Shown one piece after another: positions 22,186 to 33,722 of a DNA stretch of 64,000 bases (its first letter is position 1; every line of letters starts with the position of its first letter). The stretch comes from Dillenia suffruticosa (Eukaryota; Streptophyta; Magnoliopsida; Dilleniales; Dilleniaceae). The stretch spans positions 6,842,001-6,906,000 of the forward strand of contig JAVTVX010000017.1 in NCBI GenBank assembly GCA_033439265.1, read 5' to 3'. The notes beneath the pieces are model-generated. The model saw nothing but the letters and a program-made list of their open reading frames with translations, made no database searches and was not told the origin of the DNA. A program made the translations under genes and the position numbers.

Positions 22186-25100
22186 ATGGATAACCAGAGC
22201 TCTTTCGGAGGAGGGAAGCCGCCAATGAGCCGGTACATGGGCCGGGCCGATATCGACCAGATGCCCGAGACCCCACAGCGTGGGGCCCACCACCGCCGAG
22301 CCCACTCCGACACCCTTTTTCGGTTCACCGACGACATCGTCTTCGATGCTGATGTTGACTTCAACCTCGACACCATCGACCTATCCTCCATGTCCGAGGA
22401 CAACTCCGCCGTCAACGCCGGGGGAGCTCAGATGATCGTCGATTCGAATAAATCCAACGGTGAGGAGAAGCAGAAGCCTGTGGGACATATTAGTCATTTC
22501 AGGAGCTTGTCTGTAGATGCTGATTTTTTTGAGGGGCTGGGGTTTTCCGCCGGCGGAGTGGACGGCGGTGATGGCGGGAAAGTGACGGCGCGTCACCGGC
22601 ATAGCAATTCGATGGATGGGTTGTCGTCGTCGGAGGTGGAGTCGGTGTTGAATGGAGTGAAGAAATCTATGGCTCCTGACAAGCTTGCTGAGTTGGCTTT
22701 GATTGATCCTAAAAGAGCTAAAAGGTATTTAAAAAAAAAAAAGTTTTGAATTTTCATGAAGTAGTTTCTTAGGTTAGCTAACTTTTTGGGGAAATTTAGA
22801 TTAGAGTGAAATTGATGATAAGTGATTCAGAGGAATTTTGATGGGAAATGTTGGGTTTTTGTTTGTTGTCGTCTTTTTCTTTATTATTTCTGCTTGCTTT
22901 GGTGTCATGTCTTTTGGGATTCTGTTCTGGGCTTGGTTTTCATTTTGTCGACTGTTATCTTGAGGATTGTTGTTCTGGTAGACTCTGAAATGTTCGGATT
23001 TGAATTCAAATCAGATATAATTTTCGGACAAGCTTTTGTTAGGTTTTGGTTGAATAGAGAGAAAAAAAAAGAAAATTTATAATTGGATCTATCTTTTTGC
23101 CTTCTATATGGCTACTTGAATTTTGTAATCCTTATTAAAGTTATCCCCCTCTCGTTTTCTATGTGGGTTGTGTCTGATATGTTTTGATTTTTCTTTAGCC
23201 CAAAGGAAGAATTGAGAGTTTATTTGCCCTGTAACTTAAAGCAGAGGCCAGTTGACTTCAATTGTGTCTTTCACAAGTAATTGGAAAATGTAATAACTGG
23301 AGGTTTTTGCGGCGGTTTGAGCCATATTGTAGGATTCTTGCAAATAGACAATCTGCAGCACGCTCAAAGGAGCGAAAAATACGCTATACAAGTGAGCTGG
23401 AGAGGAAGGTGCAAACGCTGCAGACCGAAGCGACCACGCTTTCTGCACAGATCACATTGCTGCAGGTATGTGACTTGGTCTTTTTCTTTCCTTGTTTTAA
23501 TAAGTCCAATGAGGGGATTATGGAATCACAGCTATGCTGGTTTAGCAAGTAAAGCAACTTTTGAAATGATTATCCATGCCATTGATGAGTTTTGAGGCTT
23601 TGATGGTTGTGGGTGCTTATTGAAGTCTAGCTATACAAAAGCTATGAACTGGTTATCAGAGTTCTCAGTTGAATTGGCTGCCTGAATTGAGGATGGATAA
23701 TGCAGCATGCAGCCTTATTCTTTCACTTGGTTTTCTCCCGCAGGGAAAGAGTGATAGCGGTAGGAAAAAATAAAAAAGACAAGTATAAAAAATGGAATTC
23801 AAATTTTGGGGTGTCATAAAGACAGGGCAAGGTGAAAGGAAACTCTATAGGGCAATAATAAGATGCAAAAAGGATTTGTGAAATAAAATTTTGAGAAGGA
23901 AATATAAGAAGATATTTTATCATACAATCTAACTACCTATATAGATGTAGACTGCGTGAAATTGAACTAATGGTTTATGATCTTACTCTGTTCCTATTAT
24001 TGTCCTATCTCTGCCCCCCACAAGCGAGCCTTTTTCCGCTTTGGGTTTTTTTCCATTCGACCATTCTATCAATCTTTTAATGGGACTTTCCGATTTGAGT
24101 TCAAGCATGAGATTTTCTTATTTGATTTGGATTGGAGTTTAATTTCCTGGCTTACTAGTATATGATGGTAATGGAGGGAGTGGACTCTGAAGTCACGTAC
24201 AGGTAACTTACATTTAAATGGAGTTAACTTCTATTAGTGATAGGCTTTAATTGAAAGTGGTGGTTTATGTTCGGGACCAAATCAAAACATAAAAGTTTAG
24301 GACTAAATTAAAAAGTATAAAAGTTCAAGGACCAAGATAAGGTTTGGGTCTAATATTTATCTAGGAAATTGCAATTTGGGCAGCAAAAGAATTACTATTC
24401 CAGGTTTTTCTTCCTAATTTTTTGGCAAATCAGTAAGTGACATTCGTAGCAGCTTCTGAGAGTTATCAGTTGCATGCAAATGGGAATTATGTTCTGTAGA
24501 TGCCTCATGAAACGTAGGCAGAGTTAAGAGGTACTTTAGGACCAGTAGAAGTCGTCTTTCTTCTGTTGTTAGGAGAGGCTTCTGATTTGCCTCAATAAGA
24601 ATTAGGGAGTCTGCTTTGTTTTCCTTTTCAGTTGTTTTTATTTATTTATCTTTTTCCATTTTCCTTGAGATGAGAAGCACGTGGAGCAACCAAGAAATCA
24701 TTTTACAGATAATGCTTGTAAGATATGCTGTAAATGATATGTTCTCCCAAATAGTACTTAGGATGTTAACTATTTTTTTTGGGTTTGTGTCCTATTGTTT
24801 TGCTGTTTATAATCATATGTCAAGAACCCTGTTGCCAGCCCAGGAGGAAGCCAGGTAGATTCCTTCAACTCCCGTAGTTGTTATATAGCATGAAACCTCT
24901 ATAAGCAACTTCTCAAGCCAGAGCTCTCAGAATGAAACTGGCACATGATTAACATATAACCATGCTCAGCACCCAAGGCCCGCACCTCTGTTTCTGACTG
25001 TTGAAAGACTATGCATCAAGATGTTATATATGTGCCTATTTTGTGCAACTCTTCTTAAACATTAAAACCAAAAGTTAGAATATGCTGCTCGCAGTATCTA

Positions 25101-28100
25101 ATGTCTTTAAGCTGCATATTGTTCTCTTCATTTTTTAAAGCACCAAACTAGGCTGACCTTAGCTAATTTACTTATGCTAAATCATCATTCTAGAAGTACC
25201 ATGTTTCTTGTGTATCTTTTTCCTCTTTCTTGTTCCGTACAGAATTTTTGAAATTTCATAGTCTTTCTTAGCATTTTAAATACGTGTTAAATTCCACGCT
25301 TTTTTTATCATCTACTTTCATGTATTTGGCACTAATCTTGCAGTAGTAAAACATTTTTCTTCTGGAAAACTAACTCCAAGATATGGTCAACAGACTAATA
25401 TAGTGCTCCATCATTTGTATTATTTCCATTTTTCTTAAGACTTTTGCAAGCATTTTCAACAATAACTCCTCACTTGCAAAATGGCATTCCAAGTTCTGCA
25501 TTCAGTCTTTTTCTTACATAATTTACACAACTTATATGTGGCGCTAGACAGGGCGAAGCCAGAATTTTTTTTTTTGGGGGGGGGGGACAAGAAGCATACT
25601 CAAATTCTTAAAATTTCAAGGGTGCGGGTTGTAATTTTTGAGGGGGCAAACATCATTTAGAATCATAGTTTTTAAAATTATTACACTAAATTAAATAAAA
25701 AAAAAAGAGAGAGGGTACGCCCTTTTTAAATTAAATAAAAAAAAGAATCAGGTGGCGGCTTGCCCTGCTGCCCCCACACTGTCTTTGCCACTAGTGTTTA
25801 GATAAATGTGGATTGTTAGATGGAAAGAGAGGGTCAGGGAGGGATGGGACAGAAACAAGGGGCTCAAGGAACAGGCCTCTTCCATGAAATCATTTCACTT
25901 TTAGCTCATGTCACAATTCTTGGGCATTAGAAATGTTAATGGATAAGTTTTGCCTTTTAATGAAAGAGTTAACAGTTTGACATTGATTTATTTATTTAGC
26001 AACTTTCTTGCAGACCACATTTTGATATATCCCCCCCCCCCCTCTGGTAAAATAAAAATCAGAAAGAATTCAAATACATGCACCAAACATGACTCCCATA
26101 TTTAACAGATTTTAGGCTTCTTTTTGCATTAGTTCTCTCCAGAATCAACTGAAGGCGATGTTTGGTTGGAGGCAGAGCAAATGGGAAGAAAGGAAGGGAG
26201 GGAGGGAAAGGATGAGAAGGAAAGGACTTGATATTTTCTTCTCATTGTCTGATTAGAGTGGGGAAGATAGTGAAACCAAAATGAATGTGTGAAGAAGGAA
26301 TTTTTCCTCCTCCCTTCCACCTTTGCCTTCTCTCAAACAAAGAAATGGTCTTTCCTTCCGAATTTCTCATACTTTTATCCAGCCTTCAAAATGAACAGAC
26401 TGTGTGATTGAGAATGGTTCTGTCATCTGCTGTCGTTATGCCCCTAATAACCCACAATAACACCCGTCAAGACTTCCCCCTAGGTTAATTATCTTGGAGA
26501 GGAGGTCTGGATACAGCATATAATGGATACAGCATACAACTGTACTTAGGGATTTGTGTCACATTTTCATGACTGCAACTAAATATTTGAACGTGGCAAT
26601 CTTTTAATCCTTGTTAACTATTTTTACATGTCTTATTTCCTTTTTTTTGTGGCTTTGTTCATTTTTTTTATTACTGCAACACCGCAGCCAACTTTGTGTT
26701 AGACTTAGAGGGTCTATGATTGTTGCAAGATTCAAATATAACAACACAATCTGTTTACTTTGTCACTGTGATGTAATATGATAAAACTGATAGGATTGTT
26801 CTCCTAATTTCTCTCAACTGAAAGATTCATAGACTTGTCTATCCATAGCAAGTTAATGAAATTGTTATATTTCACCTTTGGCATATGGTACCTTCAAGCT
26901 TTTTCATAGCCTTAAGCTTCACACTTTTGAAACAAAGTGATTCCTATGCAGTGTTAGAGAAATCTAATCTCTTCATGGTCAAGCAAAGGTATTTCAAAAG
27001 CTTAAATTTACTTTTAGTTTCAAAATATTTGAAAAATTAAAATGCATCTTTCTAGTTACTCTTAGTTGATTGACTTCAAATTTTGTTTATATATGCAAGC
27101 CACTATGCCTTTTCTATGATTAAACTTCTGTTGATGACAATGTGTGTAATAATGTAAAGCCCTCCTGGTTGATATTTCAGAATTCAGATGCATAAATGCA
27201 TTCATAATGGTAAACTGATTTTATAATGGTAAATTCCCCTCTCTTCATACCTTAGGAAACAATGTGGATAAGAACATGTTAAAATCTTCTTGTCCAAGGA
27301 TGTTTACGGTTCCTCTATTTGTTGTTGATTTCTTCCTTCTGCAGCCTATCAGTGGATTTCTGAGTCCCAATATTGCAAAAATAAGATAGTCACTCGTAAG
27401 CAAGCACACTGTCTTCCTTGTTAAGGATAAAGATGATCTCATTTCCCCTTCCATATAACCAGAGCTCCAAAATTAATGATAGAAAATTATATCATCCATG
27501 CCCACATGAAGCAGCCTTTCCTCCAGGCATCCCCCAGCCTGCCAACGAAAAAGGGGAGAGCATCAAGATCCCAAACAAACATATACGGTGAAAATTGTTG
27601 CAGAATTTAAAATGCTATATTAGGTCTGAAAACATCTTCATAAGACTTTAAGCAGAAGAAAATTTTAAACTAGAACTGGCTCAATAAATTGAGAAAAAAA
27701 TGGGGTGGGGGGTTTGGTATGACTATCCTTTGAATGAGACCTGATGCTGACAACCATGATTTCATCGGATGCAGAGAGACACAACTGGGCTAACTTCTGA
27801 GAACAAGGAACTCAAGCTGCGGTTACAAGCAATGGAACAACAAGCACAGCTTAGAGATGGTATGTATATTTTGATAGTAATTTATGACTTTAGGGGCAGC
27901 TTGCTAAGAACATAGAAAAATGTGTTTTTATCGAAGTCACCAGTGTTTTTCCAAACATTAGTTTCTTGGATATTTGAATAAGAATCTGCTGGTAAGATAT
28001 GAAAAATTAGCTGGTTGTTCTGCTCAAAAGCTACAGGAAATAGATATAGAAGAAATTCATCTCACTGTTTTCTTGCAATCTCTTATAGTTAGTCCATTTA

Positions 28101-28407
28101 CTTGAAATTAACTAGAATTTAAACTCTTCTACTTGCTGCAGCTCTGAATGAAGCGTTGAAGGAAGAAGTGCAGCGTCTGAAAATAGCAACTGGCCAAATT
28201 CCAGCAGTTAACGGAAATCATTTCAACAGAGGACTGCCTCCACAATATGCACCTCACCCTCAGGCATTACATCACTTTGGAGGCCAACAGTCCCCTCAGC
28301 AACAGCAGCAGGCACAGCAGGTTCTCATGGCTCAGTCTTCGCAGAACCAGCAGAGTTCCAATGGGCCGCTGAGACCTAGCTTTGCGGGCTTCAATCAGAA
28401 GATCTAA
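22186..28407 (+). CDS. Group I bZIP transcription factor (VIP1/RF2a/bZIP18-like), four exons
   Basis: Coding exons 22186-22724, 23333-23465, 27775-27859 and 28142-28407 (340 aa); every junction is GT-AG and phases match (2, 0, 1). Basic region [20 protein letters not shown] spans about residues 175-194 across the first intron, and a leucine zipper coiled coil follows ([10 protein letters not shown] to [16 protein letters not shown]). The invariant asparagine (N184) is followed at +8 by Lys192 instead of Arg, the hallmark of plant group I bZIPs. Two HxRxxS sites (ending at S41 and S109) and a related RHRHSNS fit the 14-3-3-regulated phosphosites known in VIP1-type proteins. The C-terminus is Gln-rich ([12 protein letters not shown]). 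Known roles: nuclear factors in osmosensory, cell-wall and vascular development programmes. The first ATG after a GC-rich leader is used. Intron 2 is long (4.3 kb) and holds a miniature element. The exact orthologue is unresolved. Confidence 0.92.
25545..25797. mobile_element. Likely hAT-type miniature element inside bZIP intron 2
   Basis: The block opens with AGGGCGAAGCCAGAATTTTTTTTTTGGGG-type sequence and closes with TGCCCCCACACTGTCTTTGCCACT. The ends are an imperfect inverted repeat (GGCGAAGCCAG against GGCAAAGACAG). This layout is common in short plant elements of hAT type. No clean 8-bp target duplication was found, so class and borders are tentative. Confidence 0.35.
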
Positions 28408-30074
28408 GGACTTAGTAGGACATCCATGTTGGGAATTATTTTAGTAGCCTCTTGTATATATACATGTGCATATATACATGTTGCAGGTAAGGGTTGCTGA
28501 GGACGTGTCAATTTATCCCCTTGTATTGGTTATCCATGGTGGGTTTTGAGTTTAGCATAGAATCATGACACAGGGCAGTTGAATTATAATGAATCTATCT
28601 GATGGGGTATGAACTTTGTAATCTTTAATTGTGTCAGAAAAGGCTGTATCAGTTGGCTTCTTTGGAATGTACTAATTTACATGTATTACAAGTAGAAAAG
28701 TAGGATGTAGCAATCATCTCCTCGTTTGTTGGTTCTTAGTTATCTGGATTAGGTGTCACTGCGTATGAATAGGATTTCTTGGGAGACAAAATCATAAGGC
28801 ATGATGCAGAAGTTTGTCCATGAGGCAAGGAACAGATGTCCGACGCCAATGAGTAAAACAATATGGCGTGCTCTGTTTCTTCAGGACAATAAGGCGTCCT
28901 CTGTTTCTTGGGGACAATAGTTATCTTCTTGCAACAAAATGTCCCATGCGGTTTTAACGTGTCAGCTACATATTCTGCAATATGAAACTCGTACAAGATT
29001 TGTTATGGGGTCATTGTGTTTGTGTCGTGTCTGTCATCTAGCATCTCATATCCACGTACACACTTCATCATACTCCAGAAGAAAGAGGAAATGCAATTCA
29101 AAGCTGACGAAGTATTGAGGCGAATAGCAACAGTATTTTCTTCAGTAAGGAGGTTGACGGTGCAGTGATCAATTTAGTTAAATTGGCACATACAGTCAAG
29201 AAGCCTATAGATTAGATAATACATGCTTTTACTTTTTCAGAAACTTAGGTGTGGACTACACTGTTCCAGCACCTTCCTCGTGCTGTTATTTAATGACAAT
29301 TAAGCTGTATGTCATTAGGGTCTCAAGATCTAAGTTTATCAGTTGTCACTGAAGGCAAGACGGAAGTAGAAGAATATATGAAATGCGTAACAGAACAACA
29401 TACTCAGAAACTTCCTCGGGTTGTTATTAAACCTTCTGTACACCAGATGTGCAGTTCTCTGACAAGCCTTTCTAAACTACGACCGAAACGACCTATTTGG
29501 AAAATTTTCTTTTTCCATGTAAAATCATTCATGACTCGAGTAAAATAATCATAATCCACGTGTGGCACATTATGAACAGATAACTTTTTATTTAACTTGA
29601 TAACTAAATATCCAATTTGTAGATGTCATGATAAAAGCAGCATTTTGGCCCCCGACCCCCGACCAAGGCCGGCAGTCAAACCATGTTAATAAGCCAGGAG
29701 AAGGATAAGGGATCTTACTTCATTCCTTGTGATTACCCACGTGTCATTGTCTGAATAAACGATGTGATCTCCAACAAAATGTACATAGAATACGCGTTTA
29801 CTAGAGTCAGAACATACAGAAACGAGGAGATGGGACCTAAATAATCTGCTGAGGAATATTTTAGATCACGAATGCAATGTGGCGTTAAGTACTATGTTCC
29901 AATGGCTCTGGAAATAATACAAGAATTTGTCAATACCATGCTGTCATGGTCTGTGATGGCACATGAGAGAGAGGAATATACCAGAGATATCATAGCTAAG
30001 CTGACACTTTTATAAAGAAGAGACATCATCCGAGACCATCCAGTGTTTTCTCCTGCTTACAACCCAGTCTGAAA
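28408..30074. other. Intergenic: bZIP 3'UTR and CYP722 promoter
   Basis: The first few hundred bases are probably bZIP 3'UTR. No gene is supported in 28700-29990. The final stretch holds the TATA box of the P450 pseudogene (30011-30017). Confidence 0.5.
30011..30017 (+). promoter_or_regulatory. TATA box of the CYP722 pseudogene
   Basis: TATAAAG lies 64 nt upstream of the P450 ATG at 30075, so the former promoter looks intact although the coding region is broken. Confidence 0.5.
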
Positions 30075-31429
30075 ATGGAGCTGAACAGCCTAATGATGTT
30101 GGCGATGGTACTCATCTTCATAAGTTCAGCTTTCTTAGTGCTGCATCTGCGTGCTTCTCCAAAGGCAATGGACCACATCCCAGGAAACTTAGGCTGGCCT
30201 ATTGTAGGAGAAAGCTTAGATTTCTTATCTGATTTTTCTAGTCCATCTGGTATTTTTAGTTTTATGAAGAAGAGGCAACAAAGGTATCTAGCAGGCTGAT
30301 TCGATTCCAGGCAAATCTGATTGATCATTAACGTTTTGTTTCTTCTTTATATTAGGTACGGGAAGGTGTTTAAGTCTTATGTTTTAGGCCGTTTCACGGT
30401 GTTCATGACTGGAAGGGAAGCAAGCAAGATCTTACTAACAGGAAAGGATGGAATGGTAAGCTTGAATCTCTTCTACACAGGGAAGCAGGTGCTGGGACAA
30501 ACTAGCTTGCTGCAAACAAATGGAGAAGAACACAAGCGCCTTCGCAGACTAATTGCTGATCCTCTTTCTATAGATGGCCTCAAAAAGTATTTTCAGTTCA
30601 TAAACACTTTAGCAATTGAAACGCTAGATCAGTGGTCTGGGCGTAACATTTTGGTCCTTGAAGAGGCTTCTACAGTAAGTGATGGTTAGATTTTCGTGAA
30701 TGAAAGATTGTAACCTCTGCTTGTTTGGCAAGTTAACTGACATAACTTCTTCAAGTTTTGCAGTTCACTCTGCGGGAAATAGGGAACACGATAATGAGTT
30801 TAGAGCCCACAGGAGAGGAACAAGAAAAGTTTCGATCAAATTTTAAGATAATTTCTTCATGCTTTGCATCCCTGCCGTTAAAAATTCCAGGAACTGCATT
30901 CTATCGTGGAATGAAGGTAATGATCTGGCTGAAAAATATTTATCAAAATGGCATGGCATCATGGAAAGAAACATCATACCTCATGTTTTTGTAATACAAG
31001 TCCTTTGGCAAATAACTTGTAAATCTGATTCTGATCAGGCTCGTGATAGGATGTTTGCCATGTTGGATTAAATAATTTCCAAAAGAAGTGGCTCAGGCTT
31101 CCGACAAGATTTTTTACAGTCCCTACTAAAGAAACTTAGCAAGGATACGGTAGAGGAGGATGAAGATAAACTTACTGACAAGCAATTAAAGGACAACATT
31201 CTTACCCTGCTCATTGCAGGTCATGATACCACAACCGCTGGTCTCACCTGGGTCATCAAATTTCTGGGTGAAAATCCACATGTTTTAGAAAATATCAGGG
31301 TAATGTTCGAACCTTTCTATGCATCTTTACTTCAACCTAGTACTTCAAACGAGTATCTTATGAAAGTTATCGCAGGAAGAACATATGGAGATTCTACGTA
31401 AATCAGAACAAGTCGCATTGAAAACATGA
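30075..31429 (+). pseudogene. CYP722: Cytochrome P450 CYP722-type pseudogene, truncated
   Basis: Exons 30075-30283, 30356-30674, 30764-30916, 31039-31299 and a stub at 31376-31429; the junctions are GT-AG with consistent phases. The translation starts with a membrane anchor (MELNSLMMLAMVLIFISSAF), then PGNLGWPIVGESLDFL, FTVFMTGREASK, EEHKRLRRLIADPLS and the I-helix AGHDTTTAGLTW (oxygen-activation motif). Known: CYP722 belongs to the CYP85 clan; members oxidise carlactonoic acid in strigolactone metabolism at the ER. Two lesions: TAA at 31069-31071 after FAMLD, where a Ser codon (TCA) is expected from the family, and loss of everything after the first 17 residues of exon 5 (stop at 31427-31429). 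The K-helix ExxR and the heme-binding Cys loop are not found downstream to 33700. It cannot make a working P450. CYP722A is the likelier subfamily, but I cannot fix this. Confidence 0.85.
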
Positions 31430-33722
31430 AACGATAATATGCTAATGCAGTCCCCTTCAAGTATAAATTTTTCCACCTTCATTAATCTGAGGGCATTCTC
31501 ATCTGTCCAGAGCAGAAGATGAATGTGGCAGGCATGGAACAAAAGAGCATCTCAATCTAAACAATCCCTGTTGATGTAATTTATTTGGCCTAGGAATATG
31601 AAAGTAAAACACCAAGAAGGAAGAAGCATTTCCCATATATTTGGCAAATGTCTTACCTTGACAAAGCAGACGCTCCCATGACAATCTTAGATATTTATCT
31701 GTAAGCAGCAGTAGATACGATGGGAAGTACATGAAACTTGACAGGATGACTATGGATTGAATGATTTCTTATTTTAAGTATTTCTGTGATGAAATTGAAA
31801 ATTATCTAAAACACTGTTAGCTAGTGACTGCTCGTGGTGCAACATAAGAAGCATGCCTCGCTGAGTTAACAAATTTCTCAAAGCTGCCACTAAACATCCG
31901 GATGCATATGTAATGATTCACAAGAAACGCAACAGATATCAAGTGCTCTGAACCAAGGAATATAAGCATATAAGAGACATGTACACAGATGAAACAGTAA
32001 ATGGAACCATTAGTTGGAAAAAATTAACTTTCCTAATCTCAGCAATGCCACGTCTAGTACGTAAATAAATGAAATGGCAATGTCGGAGAGATCAATCATC
32101 ATGCAGTCTTCAGGGTTAAGTGGATCGAATTTTTTTCTGTTACTTCTCTAGAATTAGTGGTAAGAATTCCTGGAACATCCACAGAATTTGGTACTACTGA
32201 ACTCCATTCTTGTTTAGGATCCCATAGCATGAAAAGAAAGAAGTGAATTGGTAGAGCAGGATGCAATAAGTTCAAACATATTTCCAATGTCGACTATTGT
32301 ACTCTTCCTACTGTTTGAGGTCCTGAGTTCATATAAATGAACAGAAGTCAAAATGGTTATCCAGAGAAGAGAAGCCTTCTCAAATGTGAGGAGACCCACC
32401 CTAATTTGTTCCATGCTGCAACTTTGGAAGACTTTGCAATTTAAAGACAATTTAATCAACCTAGAAAGAAGAGAGTAACAAAATAAAATTTTGTAACAGA
32501 CTCAGAAAAGTCTACCATACCAAAGCTGCCGCAGAGTCTAAAACAAAGCAGTGACAGGAAAGTTGTCAAGACTCCGTTGATCGTGCAGTCCTAAGGTGAA
32601 CTCCCTAAGATCCTGAAGGAACTGAACACTAGCTGTTTCTTGCATTCTCTAACAAAGAGACTGGATACGAAAATGAACACCTCAGACAATGCTCATTGCC
32701 CATGCACAAGAATACCATAGGGGTTGCTCCCTCAGTGTTTGTTATCTTTACTGAAAATAAATAAATAAATAAAGACTAAGCATATGCAAACAATATTACA
32801 ACGGCAAATTGATGCTCCCTTCTCTGTTTCAGAGAAAAATCAAATGTCCTCCGCGTGTCAATTCATATCCAAAGCCGGCATGAAGCACTGTAGGAAGAGT
32901 GCTGAAGTGCTCAAAAGAATTAGAGTCAGCCGGCTAACCTTGCTTCTCATGTGCATAGCAATACAGTCTCTCTCAAAAACCATATTTTTCACATTGCAGA
33001 ACTACTGAATCAATTGTCATTCTTCATTATCATTTTCATCTTGTACCATTTAGCATATTTTATTTCATGCAACAGAATACCACGGCAGAAGCAGTTTCTT
33101 CTAGGAAGCCGGACCCTTCAGAAGAGGTTACATTTATCTTCCTTTCCTCGGTTTTAATTCAATTTCATGTCTTCCATGATTTAATCTGCTTTAGAAAACG
33201 ATTGCCACCACAAATTGATTGTTAAGAAACATGCAACCCCAAAGGATGCGCAGAGCTACAAATTCATCTGATTCTGCATACACAAGCAAAGGCACATATA
33301 ATCATAACACAGAAACAAAAATGATCGGATTAGGTGGGCTGTATCATGCTTCAATCCTATGGAGTAAGGAGAGGAAAAAACCAGGCACTTTTCCGTCATA
33401 CACTAAAATTTATTGTTTGTTTGACCTATTCATCACTTATGGATACAAGCCTGTTATCAGGAAAGCAACCATAGCCAGCCTATTAACACAATATTGTTCC
33501 CTGTATGGTTTGATTTTTTGAAGTAGGGATTAGTGTTGGGGAAATAAAAGGGTTCCAGCTTGATAATTGCATAAAGCAATCATCGCAAGGTAGTAAGCTT
33601 CCAATGACACTACAGAAGAGAATGATATTGAAAAATGCAGAGGAAGTACAGCTAGGAAGCAATACAAGCTACAATGACAAAACAACAGGAGCCAATTCAA
33701 GCTAAGAAGCACTGGGATTATC
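31430..33722. other. Intergenic, unassigned single-copy-looking DNA
   Basis: Lies between the broken P450 and the tail-to-tail SDC gene. I searched for the missing P450 exons (ExxR, PERF-like, FxxGxRxCxG) and saw none. Several 60-80-codon open frames (31345-31732 and 32099-32459 minus, 32784-33157 plus) have no recognisable domain. The last few hundred bases are probably SDC 3'UTR. Confidence 0.5.

Noticed and set aside
31430..33700. Search for the missing CYP722 exons
   Set aside because: No ExxR, PERF or heme-loop coding sequence could be read in any frame.
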